From Bacteroidaceae bacterium (GTDB taxonomy: Bacteria; Bacteroidota; Bacteroidia; Bacteroidales; Bacteroidaceae): a stretch of 12,211 nucleotides of DNA. Every line of letters begins with the position of its first letter. Positions within the stretch are counted from its first letter, which is position 1. The stretch is from assembly GCA_900770705.1 (NCBI GenBank), contig CAAGLF010000023.1:1-12211 (forward strand), given 5' to 3'. The notes beneath the pieces are model-generated. The model was not told where the DNA came from. It made no database searches and was given only the letters and a program-made list of their open reading frames with translations. Of this stretch, positions 1-6,178 are shown piece after piece. The position numbers were made by a program, and so were the translations under genes.

Positions 1-37
1 AACTCGCCACTCTTGCACAGAGTGACGAGTTTTTTTC
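1..37 (+). terminator. Intrinsic terminator of a gene left of the window
   Basis: AACTCG (1-6) pairs with CGAGTT (26-31) and CACTCT (8-13) pairs with AGAGTG (19-24). There is one C/A mismatch (7 versus 25) and a 5-nt loop. A run of T follows at 30-36. A long GC-containing stem followed directly by a U-tract is the classic rho-independent form, so a plus-strand gene probably ends just before base 1. That gene itself cannot be seen. Confidence 0.85.
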
Positions 38-182
38 GTGTATATGTCTGTCGTTGATGGTGGTGGGTTCGGGGGCTGTGGTGCGTTGTCTTGGCGTTCG
101 TTGGTGCTTGCGTAGGGTGGCGGGCAGGGGCATTGGTGGCACGGCTGTGGCCGGTCTGCGGCGTTGCCGGTGCTGCCCTTGG

Positions 183-336
183 CGGAAGGTGGGGCCCAGT
201 GTCGCTGAAGGTGGGGCCCAGTGTCGCTGAAGGTGAGGCCCATTGTGGGGAACGGTGGGGCCCGGTTTGGAGAAAGATGAAGCCAAGTTTCGCGGAAGGG
301 TGGCCCTGTCGGTCGCGAAACTTGGCTTACGGTTTG
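183..336. repeat. Degenerate 22-bp tandem repeat array, about 7 units
   Basis: Seven contiguous 22-base units begin at 183, 205, 227, 249, 271, 293 and 315. Units 1 and 2 differ at a single base and share GAAGGTGGGGCCCAGTGTCG. Units 3 and 4 keep the GGTGGGGCCC-like core with a few changes. Units 5 to 7 are progressively degenerate but stay in register. There are no spacers between units, so this is not a CRISPR array. A further single copy lies at 1812-1833 in front of ruvC. The origin is unknown. It could be slipped-strand expansion of an extragenic element or a protein-binding iteron, but nothing here identifies a binding protein. Confidence 0.75.
280..328 (-). terminator. 15-bp perfect inverted repeat, possible terminator of the ruvC operon
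   Basis: AAGCCAAGTTTCGCG (280-294) is exactly complementary to 314-328. The 19-nt loop holds a nested AGGG/CCCT pair (297-300 with 304-307). Read on the minus strand, the stem starts 38 bases after the stop of the 66-aa gene and is followed by a pyrimidine-rich stretch (CATCTTTCT), which is a weak U-tract. It therefore may end transcription of the leftward operon. It lies inside units 5 to 7 of the 22-bp array, which makes its origin unusual. The stem is certain; the terminator role is inferred. Confidence 0.5.
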
Positions 337-365
337 TCTGTATGTGGGGCGGAACGTGCTGGGGC

Positions 366-566
366 TCAGCCTTTTGGTGAGATTTGTCGCTTGAAGTTCT
401 GGAGCAGGCTGTCGCGCTGTTCGGGGGTGAGTGAGGCCAGGTGCTGGTCGAGATGGCGGGCGAAGGCCTCGATGGCGAGGGCTCTGGTTCGGGCCGCTCC
501 GGCCCGGAATCCCGACTGGTAGTTGCGGTAGGGCAGGAGATTTCGGTTGAAGTTTCCGTCGCTCAT
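366..566 (-). CDS. Small conserved-looking protein of unknown function (66 aa)
   Basis: This is a 66-residue protein with no signal peptide or membrane segment, so it is probably cytoplasmic. The N-terminus is rich in Asn, Tyr and Arg (NRNLLPYRNYQSG, residues 7-19). The rest looks helical and charged (residues about 22-60, with LTPEQRDSLLQNF near the end). It starts at ATG 566, 30 bases after the stop of the 163-aa gene on the same strand, so it is probably the third gene of the ruvC operon. A hairpin at 280-328 follows it. I do not recognise the family. The composition and operon position, rather than a known domain, support it being real. No function can be assigned. Confidence 0.6.
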   Translation of the reverse strand: MSDGNFNRNLLPYRNYQSGFRAGAARTRALAIEAFARHLDQHLASLTPEQRDSLLQNFKRQISPKG

Positions 567-596
567 AGTAGGGTGTATATATAAGTGGTGTGGGAG

Positions 597-1088
597 TCAG
601 TCCTTGAGTTCGGCCTTGATGGCGGCCGCTGCGCGCTGCCAGTCGGTGTCGAGAGAGAAAGGTGTGAGTTCGTTGGGGTCGTCCACATAGGTCTGTGTGG
701 CTTCGGCATCGGTGTCGTTCCACAGCGGGTTGGACTGCGATGCGTCGATGAAGAGCCTGAGGCGTTCGGCCTTCTTGGTGCTGTTCTTCTTGGTCTTTTG
801 CACCAGTTCGGTCTGATAGGCCGTGAGGAATTCGGAGAGGTAGTAGGCCTGCGTGTTGAGCAGATCTACCTTCTGTGCCTCGTCGAGGGCGCTTCCGTAG
901 AGCGTCTTGTCGTAGAGGTAGAGCAGTGCAGCCCGCTTGAAGCCTGCAATGCGGGTCTGTGTGAAGCTGGAAGTGGGATTGTTGAGGATTTTCGTGGCGC
1001 TTTCGAGCACTGCGTGGTAGACTTCCTGGGCCCGGGCTTGGCCGGCGAGGCAGGCGAGCAACAGTAGGATGAGGCACTTGCGTAGCAT
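597..1088 (-). CDS. Exported protein of unknown function (163 aa)
   Basis: The first 20 residues form a clear Sec signal peptide: MLRK, a leucine-rich core, then GQARA with cleavage predicted before Gln21. A Gln at +1 is common in Bacteroidota exported proteins. Cys13 lies in the hydrophobic core, but Leu two residues before it makes it a poor lipobox, so a soluble periplasmic protein is more likely than a lipoprotein. The mature part is mostly helical and polar, with KKNSTKKAERLRLFIDAS in the middle (residues about 98-115) and a Asp/Glu-rich C-terminal third. It lies 41 bases after ruvC and 30 bases before the 66-aa gene, in one orientation, so it is probably co-transcribed with them. I recognise no domain. 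The pairing with a Holliday-junction resolvase gives no obvious clue to its role. Confidence 0.75.
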   Translation of the reverse strand: MLRKCLILLLLACLAGQARAQEVYHAVLESATKILNNPTSSFTQTRIAGFKRAALLYLYDKTLYGSALDEAQKVDLLNTQAYYLSEFLTAYQTELVQKTKKNSTKKAERLRLFIDASQSNPLWNDTDAEATQTYVDDPNELTPFSLDTDWQRAAAAIKAELKD

Positions 1089-1129
1089 GGTATGGGGCTT
1101 TTGGGGGATGGTGCTGCGGGAGGGGGCTG

Positions 1130-1774
1130 CTATTTACGGAGCAGGGCCTTGAGCTTTTCGGCGGGCGACTGTGGGGAGGCCGGGGCGGACAGACCGCTGA
1201 CGCGGGCGGCATTGTTGCGCACGAAGGTGCTCCAGCTTTGCGACGTGTCGGCCGAGGGCAGCCTGCCGTAGCGCTGCAGGTAGTGGCAGTAGGCGGCCGC
1301 CAGGGCGTCGGTTGCGTCGAGGTAGGGGATGTCCTGGGTGTTCTTCATGTGGAGCATACGGCCGAGCATGTCGGCCACTTGCTCCTTGGATGCCTGTCCG
1401 TTGCCCGTGATGGACATCTTTATCTTCAGCGGAGCATATTCGTGAATGGGTATCTGTCGGCTGATGGCGGCGGCGATGGCCACCCCCTGTGCGCGTCCGA
1501 GCTTGAGCATAGACTGCACGTTCTTGCCGAAGAAGGGGGCCTCGATGGCCAGCTCGTCGGGGCGGTATTCGTCGATAATGCCCGCCACCCGTTCGTAGAT
1601 CCGCCCCAGTTTGAGGTAGACGTCGGCCACCTTGCGCATATCGATGACGCCCATCGCTTCCATCCTTACGGTACGTCCCTGTATATGCAGCACGCCATAG
1701 CCCAGCAGGTTGGTGCCGGGGTCAATGCCGAGTATCACTCTGTCGACGGGTGGCTGGGGGCGCTTGCAGGTCAT
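1130..1774 (-). CDS. ruvC: Crossover junction endodeoxyribonuclease RuvC
   Basis: RuvC is the dimeric metal-dependent nuclease that cuts Holliday junctions after branch migration by RuvAB. The RNase H-like fold and acidic active site are visible: Asp18 in GIDPGT (16-21), Glu78 in AIEAPFFGKN, and Asp153 with Asp156 in DATDALAAAYCH. The loop KNVQSMLKLGRAQG (84-97) and the SITGNGQASKEQV stretch (121-133) are also typical. At 214 aa it is longer than the roughly 170-190 aa usual for the family. The extra length is a short N-terminal extension plus a low-conservation tail after about residue 170 ending in KLKALLRK. The start is ATG 1774, downstream of a minus-strand promoter at 1840-1847. It is the first gene of a probable three-gene leftward operon. 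Confidence 0.96.
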   Translation of the reverse strand: MTCKRPQPPVDRVILGIDPGTNLLGYGVLHIQGRTVRMEAMGVIDMRKVADVYLKLGRIYERVAGIIDEYRPDELAIEAPFFGKNVQSMLKLGRAQGVAIAAAISRQIPIHEYAPLKIKMSITGNGQASKEQVADMLGRMLHMKNTQDIPYLDATDALAAAYCHYLQRYGRLPSADTSQSWSTFVRNNAARVSGLSAPASPQSPAEKLKALLRK

Positions 1775-1811
1775 AGAGACGGGGAAGAGGGGCGGTTTTC
1801 GGGCCCGGAAA

Positions 1812-1833
1812 CGGAAGGTGGGGCCCAGTATGA
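1812..1833. repeat. Dispersed copy of the 22-bp unit in the ruvC leader
   Basis: The 18 bases CGGAAGGTGGGGCCCAGT (1812-1829) are identical to the first 18 bases of unit 1 of the array at 183-336. The last four bases differ. The copy lies just downstream of the -7 element of the ruvC promoter, so it should occupy the first bases of the ruvC transcript. Its GGGCCC (1821-1826) can pair with a second GGGCCC at 1801-1806 to form a 6-bp stem in the leader RNA. Confidence 0.7.
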
Positions 1834-1839
1834 TGCCTG

Positions 1840-1847
1840 CAAAAGTA
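1840..1847 (-). promoter_or_regulatory. Promoter -7 element for the ruvC operon
   Basis: On the minus strand this reads TACTTTTG, a full match to the Bacteroidota -7 pattern TAnnTTTG. It lies 66 bases upstream of the ruvC ATG, giving an expected leader of roughly 60 nt. The -33 TTTG box is only weakly matched. The 10-base context GCAAAAGTAC on the plus strand is identical to that of the lptD promoter at 9818-9827. Confidence 0.65.
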
Positions 1848-1922
1848 CAAAATGTCGGGGAACATTGGGGCGAAAATGCACTTTTTTGCGGCCGGAAGAC
1901 GTATAATTCAAAGTTTTAATGC

Positions 1923-1930
1923 TATTTTTG
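1923..1930 (+). promoter_or_regulatory. Probable promoter -7 element for the DUF1573 gene
   Basis: TATTTTTG matches TAnnTTTG on the plus strand. Transcription would start near 1937 and leave a leader of about 90 nt before the ATG at 2028. No good -33 TTTG box is found at the usual distance. The T-rich block at 1882-1888 is too far upstream to serve, so this call is tentative. Confidence 0.45.
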
Positions 1931-2027
1931 CGATTTCAAACAGTCTGCATTTCCGGCCCCGGAGAAGAAAAGGCCCGCAGCCGGTGCAGCCTCAGCACAG
2001 CATATACCAGTAAAAACATCTGTGATA

Positions 2028-2426
2028 ATGAAAAAGAAAATGTTCGCCGCCCTGGTGTCGCTCTTCGCTTTCGGCACACTGAGTCTGTCGGCACAGGCGG
2101 TCATCAAGTTCGAGAAGACCAGCCACGATTTCGGCCAGTTTGCCGAGAAGGACGCCCAGACCGTGGTGTTCAAGTTTACGAATGCAGGCAATGAGCCGCT
2201 TGTCATCAACCAGGCATTCTCGTCGTGTGGGTGTACGGTGCCCAGCTACACAAAGACAGAGATACAGCCAGGTGGGGCAGGAGAGCTGCGGGTGACCTAC
2301 AACGGCCGCGGCAAGGTGCCCGGACACTTCAAGAAGTCCGTGTCTGTTATGTCGAATGCTTCGAACAAACTGGTGCGCCTCTATATCGAAGGCACTATGA
2401 CCTCCGGCAAGAACCCGGAGAAGTAA
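2028..2426 (+). CDS. DUF1573 family exported protein (132 aa)
   Basis: This is a small secreted protein with one DUF1573 domain, an immunoglobulin-like beta fold common in Bacteroidota and of unknown function. The N-terminus is a signal peptide (MKKKMF, hydrophobic core, SLSAQA) with cleavage near residue 24. The mature protein begins with the family pattern FEKTSHDFGQF (28-38), continues with FKFTNAGNEPLVI (48-60) and holds the hallmark SCGCT (66-70). A strand-rich end runs to IEGTM. I place the start at ATG 2028. The GTG two codons upstream is in frame but a weaker choice, since the lysine-rich MKKK start suits a signal peptide. A hairpin directly after the stop suggests that its transcript may end there, separating it from manC. 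Confidence 0.88.
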   Translation: MKKKMFAALVSLFAFGTLSLSAQAVIKFEKTSHDFGQFAEKDAQTVVFKFTNAGNEPLVINQAFSSCGCTVPSYTKTEIQPGGAGELRVTYNGRGKVPGHFKKSVSVMSNASNKLVRLYIEGTMTSGKNPEK

Positions 2427-2442
2427 CAACGCCCACTCCCGC

Positions 2443-2480
2443 CGGCCTCCCTGCCCGATGAAGTGCAGGGAGGCCGCGGC
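2443..2480 (+). terminator. GC-rich hairpin between the DUF1573 gene and manC
   Basis: CGGCCTCCCTGC (2443-2454) pairs perfectly with 2465-2476 (12 bp, 10-nt loop), and GC at 2441-2442 can pair further with 2479-2480. The following sequence TTTACCTT is only a short U-rich stretch. It starts 16 bases after the DUF1573 stop and ends about 16 bases before the manC ATG. It may terminate the DUF1573 message, attenuate read-through into manC, or stabilise an RNA end. No separate manC promoter was seen after it. Confidence 0.65.
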
Positions 2481-2495
2481 TTTACCTTGCTGACT

Positions 2496-3551
2496 ATGAT
2501 GAAAAACAACCATTTAGTGATTATGGCAGGCGGCATAGGCAGCCGCTTCTGGCCAATGAGCAGTCCGGAACGCCCCAAGCAATTCCTCGACATACTGGGA
2601 CAGGGCAAGACCCTGATACAGATGACGGTGGAACGCTTCGAGGGCATTATCCCCCCTGAGAACGTATGGGTGGTCACTTCGGCCGACTATGCCGCACTCG
2701 TGGCGGAACAGCTTCCCGACGTGCCCGCAGAGAACATACTGCTTGAGCCCTGCCGACGCAACACGGCGCCCTGCATTTGTTACGTAAGCTGGAAGATAAA
2801 GGCACGCAACCCGAAGGCCAGCGTAGTCGTTGCCCCCAGCGACCACATTATTGCAGACGTGGAAGCCTTCCGCAAGGCCGTGGCCGAAAGCCTCAGCTTT
2901 GCCGCCGAGACCGACGCCATCGTGACCATAGGTATCACGCCCACAAGGCCGGAGACAGGCTACGGCTACATCAAGGCCGACCTGAGTTATGCCAGTTCCA
3001 GGCGGGAAAACATATTCCGTGTGGACGCATTCAAGGAAAAGCCGACCCTCGAAGTCGCCGAAGAATACCTGCGACAGAAGCAATTTCTGTGGAACTCGGG
3101 GATGTTCGTGTGGAGCGTCAGCACCATCGTCAACGCATTCAGGGTCTACCAGCCCGAAATATCGCGGCTCTTCGAGGACCTGCTGCCCTTCTACGACACC
3201 TCTCTCGAGCAGGAGAAAATCAATGAATGCTTCCCACGGTGTGAGAACATCTCGATCGACTATGCCATCATGGAGCGTGCCGAAGAGATATTTGTCTATC
3301 CGGCTTCGTTCGGATGGAGCGACCTTGGCTCCTGGGGCTCCCTGCGTGAACAGGTGGAACAGGACAAGTATGGCAACGCGTGCATAGGCGACAACATCGA
3401 CCTCTACGACACCCACAACTGCATGGTACACACAGTGGGGCAGAAGAAAGTGGTGGTACAGGGCCTGGACGGGTACATCGTGGTGGAAAAAGACGGGGTG
3501 TTGATGATATGCAAGCTGTCGGAAGAACAGCGCATCCGCCTCTTCCATTAG
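2496..3551 (+). CDS. manC: Mannose-1-phosphate guanylyltransferase
   Basis: This enzyme makes GDP-mannose from mannose 1-phosphate and GTP, the precursor of mannose, fucose and related sugars in LPS, capsule and glycoproteins. The nucleotidyltransferase signature is intact: AGGIGSRFWP (11-20) and PKQFL (27-31), then EPCRRNTAP (84-92), PSDH (114-117), TGYGYI (154-159), FLWNSGMFVW (197-206), SIDYAIME (253-260) and GWSDLGSW (273-280). At 351 aa it is the short monofunctional type and lacks the phosphomannose isomerase domain of longer enzymes. I start at ATG 2496 (an adjacent ATG at 2499 is equally possible). The in-frame GTG at 2463 lies inside the upstream hairpin and would add residues ahead of the conserved start. 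The stop is 9 bases before mutY, so the two are probably co-transcribed. Confidence 0.95.
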   Translation: MMKNNHLVIMAGGIGSRFWPMSSPERPKQFLDILGQGKTLIQMTVERFEGIIPPENVWVVTSADYAALVAEQLPDVPAENILLEPCRRNTAPCICYVSWKIKARNPKASVVVAPSDHIIADVEAFRKAVAESLSFAAETDAIVTIGITPTRPETGYGYIKADLSYASSRRENIFRVDAFKEKPTLEVAEEYLRQKQFLWNSGMFVWSVSTIVNAFRVYQPEISRLFEDLLPFYDTSLEQEKINECFPRCENISIDYAIMERAEEIFVYPASFGWSDLGSWGSLREQVEQDKYGNACIGDNIDLYDTHNCMVHTVGQKKVVVQGLDGYIVVEKDGVLMICKLSEEQRIRLFH

Positions 3552-3560
3552 CCATAAGCC

Positions 3561-4619
3561 ATGCATCCGTTCGCAGCAGCCATAGAGACGTGGTATGGCG
3601 TTCATCGCCGGCAGTTGCCCTGGCGGGAGACAACGGACCCCTACCTGATACTCGTGTCGGAACTGATATTGCAGCAGACACGGGTGGCACAGGGCCTCGA
3701 CTATTACCTCCGTTTTGTGGAACGCTTCCCCACAGCAGCGGCACTGGCGGCTGCCGATGAGGACGAAGTGCTGAGAATGTGGCAAGGTCTGGGCTATTAC
3801 AGCCGCGCACGCCACCTGCACGCCGCCGCCAAGCGAGTGGTGGAGCAGGGCGGATTTCCCGATACGGAAAGCGGAGTGCGCGCCCTGCCCGGCGTGGGCC
3901 CTTACACGGCTGCTGCCATACTGAGCTTTGCCTTCGGCCGCCCGCTGGCTGTGGTCGACGGCAATGTCTATCGGGTGCTGGCCCGCTACTTCGCCCTGTC
4001 CACGCCAATCGACACCACACAGGGCAAGAAGGAGTTTGCCGCCCTGGCCGAAGAACTGCTCGACAAGGCACACCCCGCCCTCTACAATCAGGCACTGATG
4101 GACTTCGGCGCCCTGCAGTGCACCCCGGCATCGCCCCGTTGTGAGGCTTGCCCGCTGGCCGACAGTTGTCGCGCCAGGGCCGAGGGACTGGTGCCCTCCC
4201 TGCCGAAAAAGCAGAAGCGGACGGCCGTCACCACCCGCTTCTTCGTATATCTCTTCGTGCGTTCGGCCGAAGGGAAACTCTGGTTGCACCGGCGTCCGGC
4301 CGGAGACATCTGGCAGGGACTCTACGAACCGCCCCTGCTGGAGTTCCCCGAAAGGCCCGACTGGGAGGCCGTGGCCCGACATCCCTTCCTGCAGCAACTG
4401 GCAGGGGCGGGCTTCACCGTGCAGGCGGTTGCTGCCGATGTGGTGCACCAGCTGACCCACCGGCGTCTCTGTGCCGATGCCTATGAGGTGCAGTTGCACC
4501 GGACATGGCCCTTGCCGGAAGGATACTTGGCCGTCGAAGCAGGCCGCCTTGCCGACTATGCAATGCCGCGACTCGTATTGTTGATGTTGGAGAAAATGGC
4601 AAATTCCGCCACTGTCTGA
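3561..4619 (+). CDS. mutY: A/G-specific adenine DNA glycosylase MutY
   Basis: MutY removes adenine mispaired with 8-oxoguanine, preventing G:C to T:A changes. The helix-hairpin-helix glycosylase domain carries the catalytic Glu34 in SELILQQTRVA, the WQGLGYYSRARHL motif (74-86), the LPGVGPYTAAAI hairpin (109-120) and the catalytic Asp133 in VVDGNVYRVLAR. Four cysteines (187, 194, 197, 203; spacing Cx6Cx2Cx5C) bind the [4Fe-4S] cluster. The C-terminal part, from about residue 220, fits the NUDIX-like domain that recognises 8-oxoguanine. The length of 352 aa matches the family. It follows manC by 9 bases and converges with the flippase gene, 45 bases downstream. Its coupling to manC is probably positional rather than functional. 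Confidence 0.97.
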   Translation: MHPFAAAIETWYGVHRRQLPWRETTDPYLILVSELILQQTRVAQGLDYYLRFVERFPTAAALAAADEDEVLRMWQGLGYYSRARHLHAAAKRVVEQGGFPDTESGVRALPGVGPYTAAAILSFAFGRPLAVVDGNVYRVLARYFALSTPIDTTQGKKEFAALAEELLDKAHPALYNQALMDFGALQCTPASPRCEACPLADSCRARAEGLVPSLPKKQKRTAVTTRFFVYLFVRSAEGKLWLHRRPAGDIWQGLYEPPLLEFPERPDWEAVARHPFLQQLAGAGFTVQAVAADVVHQLTHRRLCADAYEVQLHRTWPLPEGYLAVEAGRLADYAMPRLVLLMLEKMANSATV

Positions 4620-4664
4620 AAGCGTCCTATATATAATAGGTGGGGAATTTGCAGAACGAAAGAC

Positions 4665-6113
4665 TTATTTTCGGAACTTGCTGACGAGAAAGACCACGCA
4701 CTCTTTCCATATCGTGACCCGCAGAGCCTGCATAATACCGGCATAGGCGGCCACGGCAACCGTGACCTTCAGCACCAGACGAATCAGGCGGCCGGCGGCG
4801 ACTTCGGCTGTCAGTGCCGCCAGGACCAGCGATACCAAGGTGGCAAGCAGGAAGGGCAGAAGGTCGGTAGCCACCTGCCACAGCGTAATGGACGTGAGGC
4901 GGTGGGCCAGGGCATACCAGACCAGAAGCCAGACGAGGTTCAGACCCACCACAAAGCAGAGCAGCGTTCCTATGCCATACGGATAGACCGTGACGACACA
5001 AATCAGCTGAAGCAGCAGGAAACAGGCGGTAGACAGCAGGTAGTCGCCCGAACGACCCTTGCTGATCAGCAGGTTGGAGAACATCTGGGATACCGGCATA
5101 ATGGCTCCGGCAATACAGATGGTCTGCAGATAGGGTACGCAAGGCAACCACTTGTCACCGATAAGCAGGGGGATAAATTCGGGGGCTATCAGTGCAAAGC
5201 CGCCCAGGGCCGGGAACGAAAGCATAGCCGTAAAGCGCAACATCTTGCGGAAGATGCGCAATTGTCTGCCCGCCTCTTCACCTACACCTGCCAATACTGG
5301 TTGCGCCACGTTGCCCACCATACCCGTCAGCAACGAGCATCCCATCGTATTCCACTTATTGGCCTGAGAGTAATGTCCCACTTCCCTGGCCGGATAATAA
5401 TGTCCCAACAGTGTCTGCAGCAGTTGGTTGTTGAGAGTGGTCAGGAGACTGGTGGCCAGCAGGCGACTGCTGAATCCGAACATATGGAAGGCCGGACGGA
5501 GGTCAATCTGCAGGGTAGGTCGCCACGGCGAATAGTGCCATACGAGCACGGTGTAGGTCAGCTTGTAGCTCAAGTCCATCACGACCAGGCTCCAGCAACC
5601 TCCGCCTCCGAAGGCAATGCCCAGTCCGATGAGCCCCGACAACAGCGAGGCCGCCACTTGTGCAGACGTCTTTTGCCTTACCATCAGGTTGCGAAAGAGG
5701 TAAGCGGCGTGGGCAGTGCCGAAACTGCTGAACACAAATCCCAGGAACATCACCCTGCCCAGGACCGTAAGTTGGGGGCTCTTGTTGAACGATGCTATCA
5801 GCGGTGCGCAGAAAAAGAGGATACAATAGACCGCGCCGCCCACCAGAATGTTGAACCAGAATACGGCATTGTAGTCTGAATGGTCCACCCGCTTCTTGAC
5901 ACCGATAGCACTGATGAAGCCACTCTCCTGCAACACTCCGCCTACGATGGAGAATACAGTCAGCATAGCCACTACTCCATAATCCGCTACAGACAGCAAA
6001 CGTGCCATCACAACACCGATAAGCATCATTACCAACTGTTGCGCGCCATTGCCCATAGCTGCCCAAAGAAAGCCCTTGGCTGTCTTCTCTTTCAAGTCGG
6101 TTGTGCCGGTCAT
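4665..6113 (-). CDS. MOP-superfamily polysaccharide flippase (Wzx-like)
   Basis: This is a very hydrophobic 482-aa protein with about 12-14 predicted membrane segments, the size and pattern of PST-family lipid-linked oligosaccharide flippases (COG2244). The N-terminus shows the family form: a short polar start, then KTAKGFLWAAMGNGAQQLV (10-28), followed by ARLLSVADYGVVAML and a QESGF stretch. The middle part contains NNQLLQTLLGHYYPAREVGHY (about 229-249), typical of the region between the two bundles. It would move undecaprenyl-linked glycan units across the inner membrane for O-antigen, capsule or another surface polysaccharide; the substrate cannot be told. It lies 65 bases after the BACON lipoprotein gene and in line with lptD, so it is probably the last gene of that operon. 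No glycosyltransferase is adjacent. Confidence 0.9.
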   Translation of the reverse strand: MTGTTDLKEKTAKGFLWAAMGNGAQQLVMMLIGVVMARLLSVADYGVVAMLTVFSIVGGVLQESGFISAIGVKKRVDHSDYNAVFWFNILVGGAVYCILFFCAPLIASFNKSPQLTVLGRVMFLGFVFSSFGTAHAAYLFRNLMVRQKTSAQVAASLLSGLIGLGIAFGGGGCWSLVVMDLSYKLTYTVLVWHYSPWRPTLQIDLRPAFHMFGFSSRLLATSLLTTLNNQLLQTLLGHYYPAREVGHYSQANKWNTMGCSLLTGMVGNVAQPVLAGVGEEAGRQLRIFRKMLRFTAMLSFPALGGFALIAPEFIPLLIGDKWLPCVPYLQTICIAGAIMPVSQMFSNLLISKGRSGDYLLSTACFLLLQLICVVTVYPYGIGTLLCFVVGLNLVWLLVWYALAHRLTSITLWQVATDLLPFLLATLVSLVLAALTAEVAAGRLIRLVLKVTVAVAAYAGIMQALRVTIWKECVVFLVSKFRK

Positions 6114-6178
6114 TGTGGTGGATCTGACGGTCGGATTGTGGAATAGTGGCTATGTCTGTGTGTAGAGTCCTGCAGGAA

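Larger units (their letters stand above)
38..365. other. Gene-free intergenic region
   Basis: Between the terminator at 1-37 and the stop of the 66-aa gene at 366 I see no credible gene. The first half (38-182) is G/T-rich on the plus strand without a recognisable element. The second half holds the 22-bp tandem array and the hairpin described separately. A plus-strand reading frame that crosses this stretch is judged spurious because the repeat period is not a multiple of three and the frame runs antisense into the 66-aa gene. Confidence 0.6.

Noticed and set aside
183..336. CRISPR array
   Set aside because: The units are contiguous with no spacers, they are degenerate, and there are no cas genes in the window.
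91..522. 143-aa plus-strand open frame across the repeat array
   Set aside because: The 22-bp units shift frame at every copy, the composition is Trp/Gly/Cys-rich and unlike a protein, and it runs antisense into the 66-aa gene.
2463..2495. GTG 2463 as the manC start
   Set aside because: It lies within the 12-bp hairpin and would add 11 non-conserved residues ahead of the family's usual N-terminus. ATG 2496 or 2499 is better.
2514..4499. 661-aa minus-strand open frame
   Set aside because: It is antisense to manC and mutY, which carry all their family motifs. Long shadow frames are expected in GC-rich coding DNA.
4626..4640. Hairpin CCTAT-ATATA-ATAGG as terminator between mutY and the flippase gene
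   Set aside because: The stem has only 5 bp, is AT-rich, and is followed by no U-tract in either direction, so it is too weak to call.
4902..5879. 325-aa plus-strand open frame
   Set aside because: It is antisense to the flippase, and its Gln/His-rich composition is typical of the reverse complement of a membrane-protein gene.
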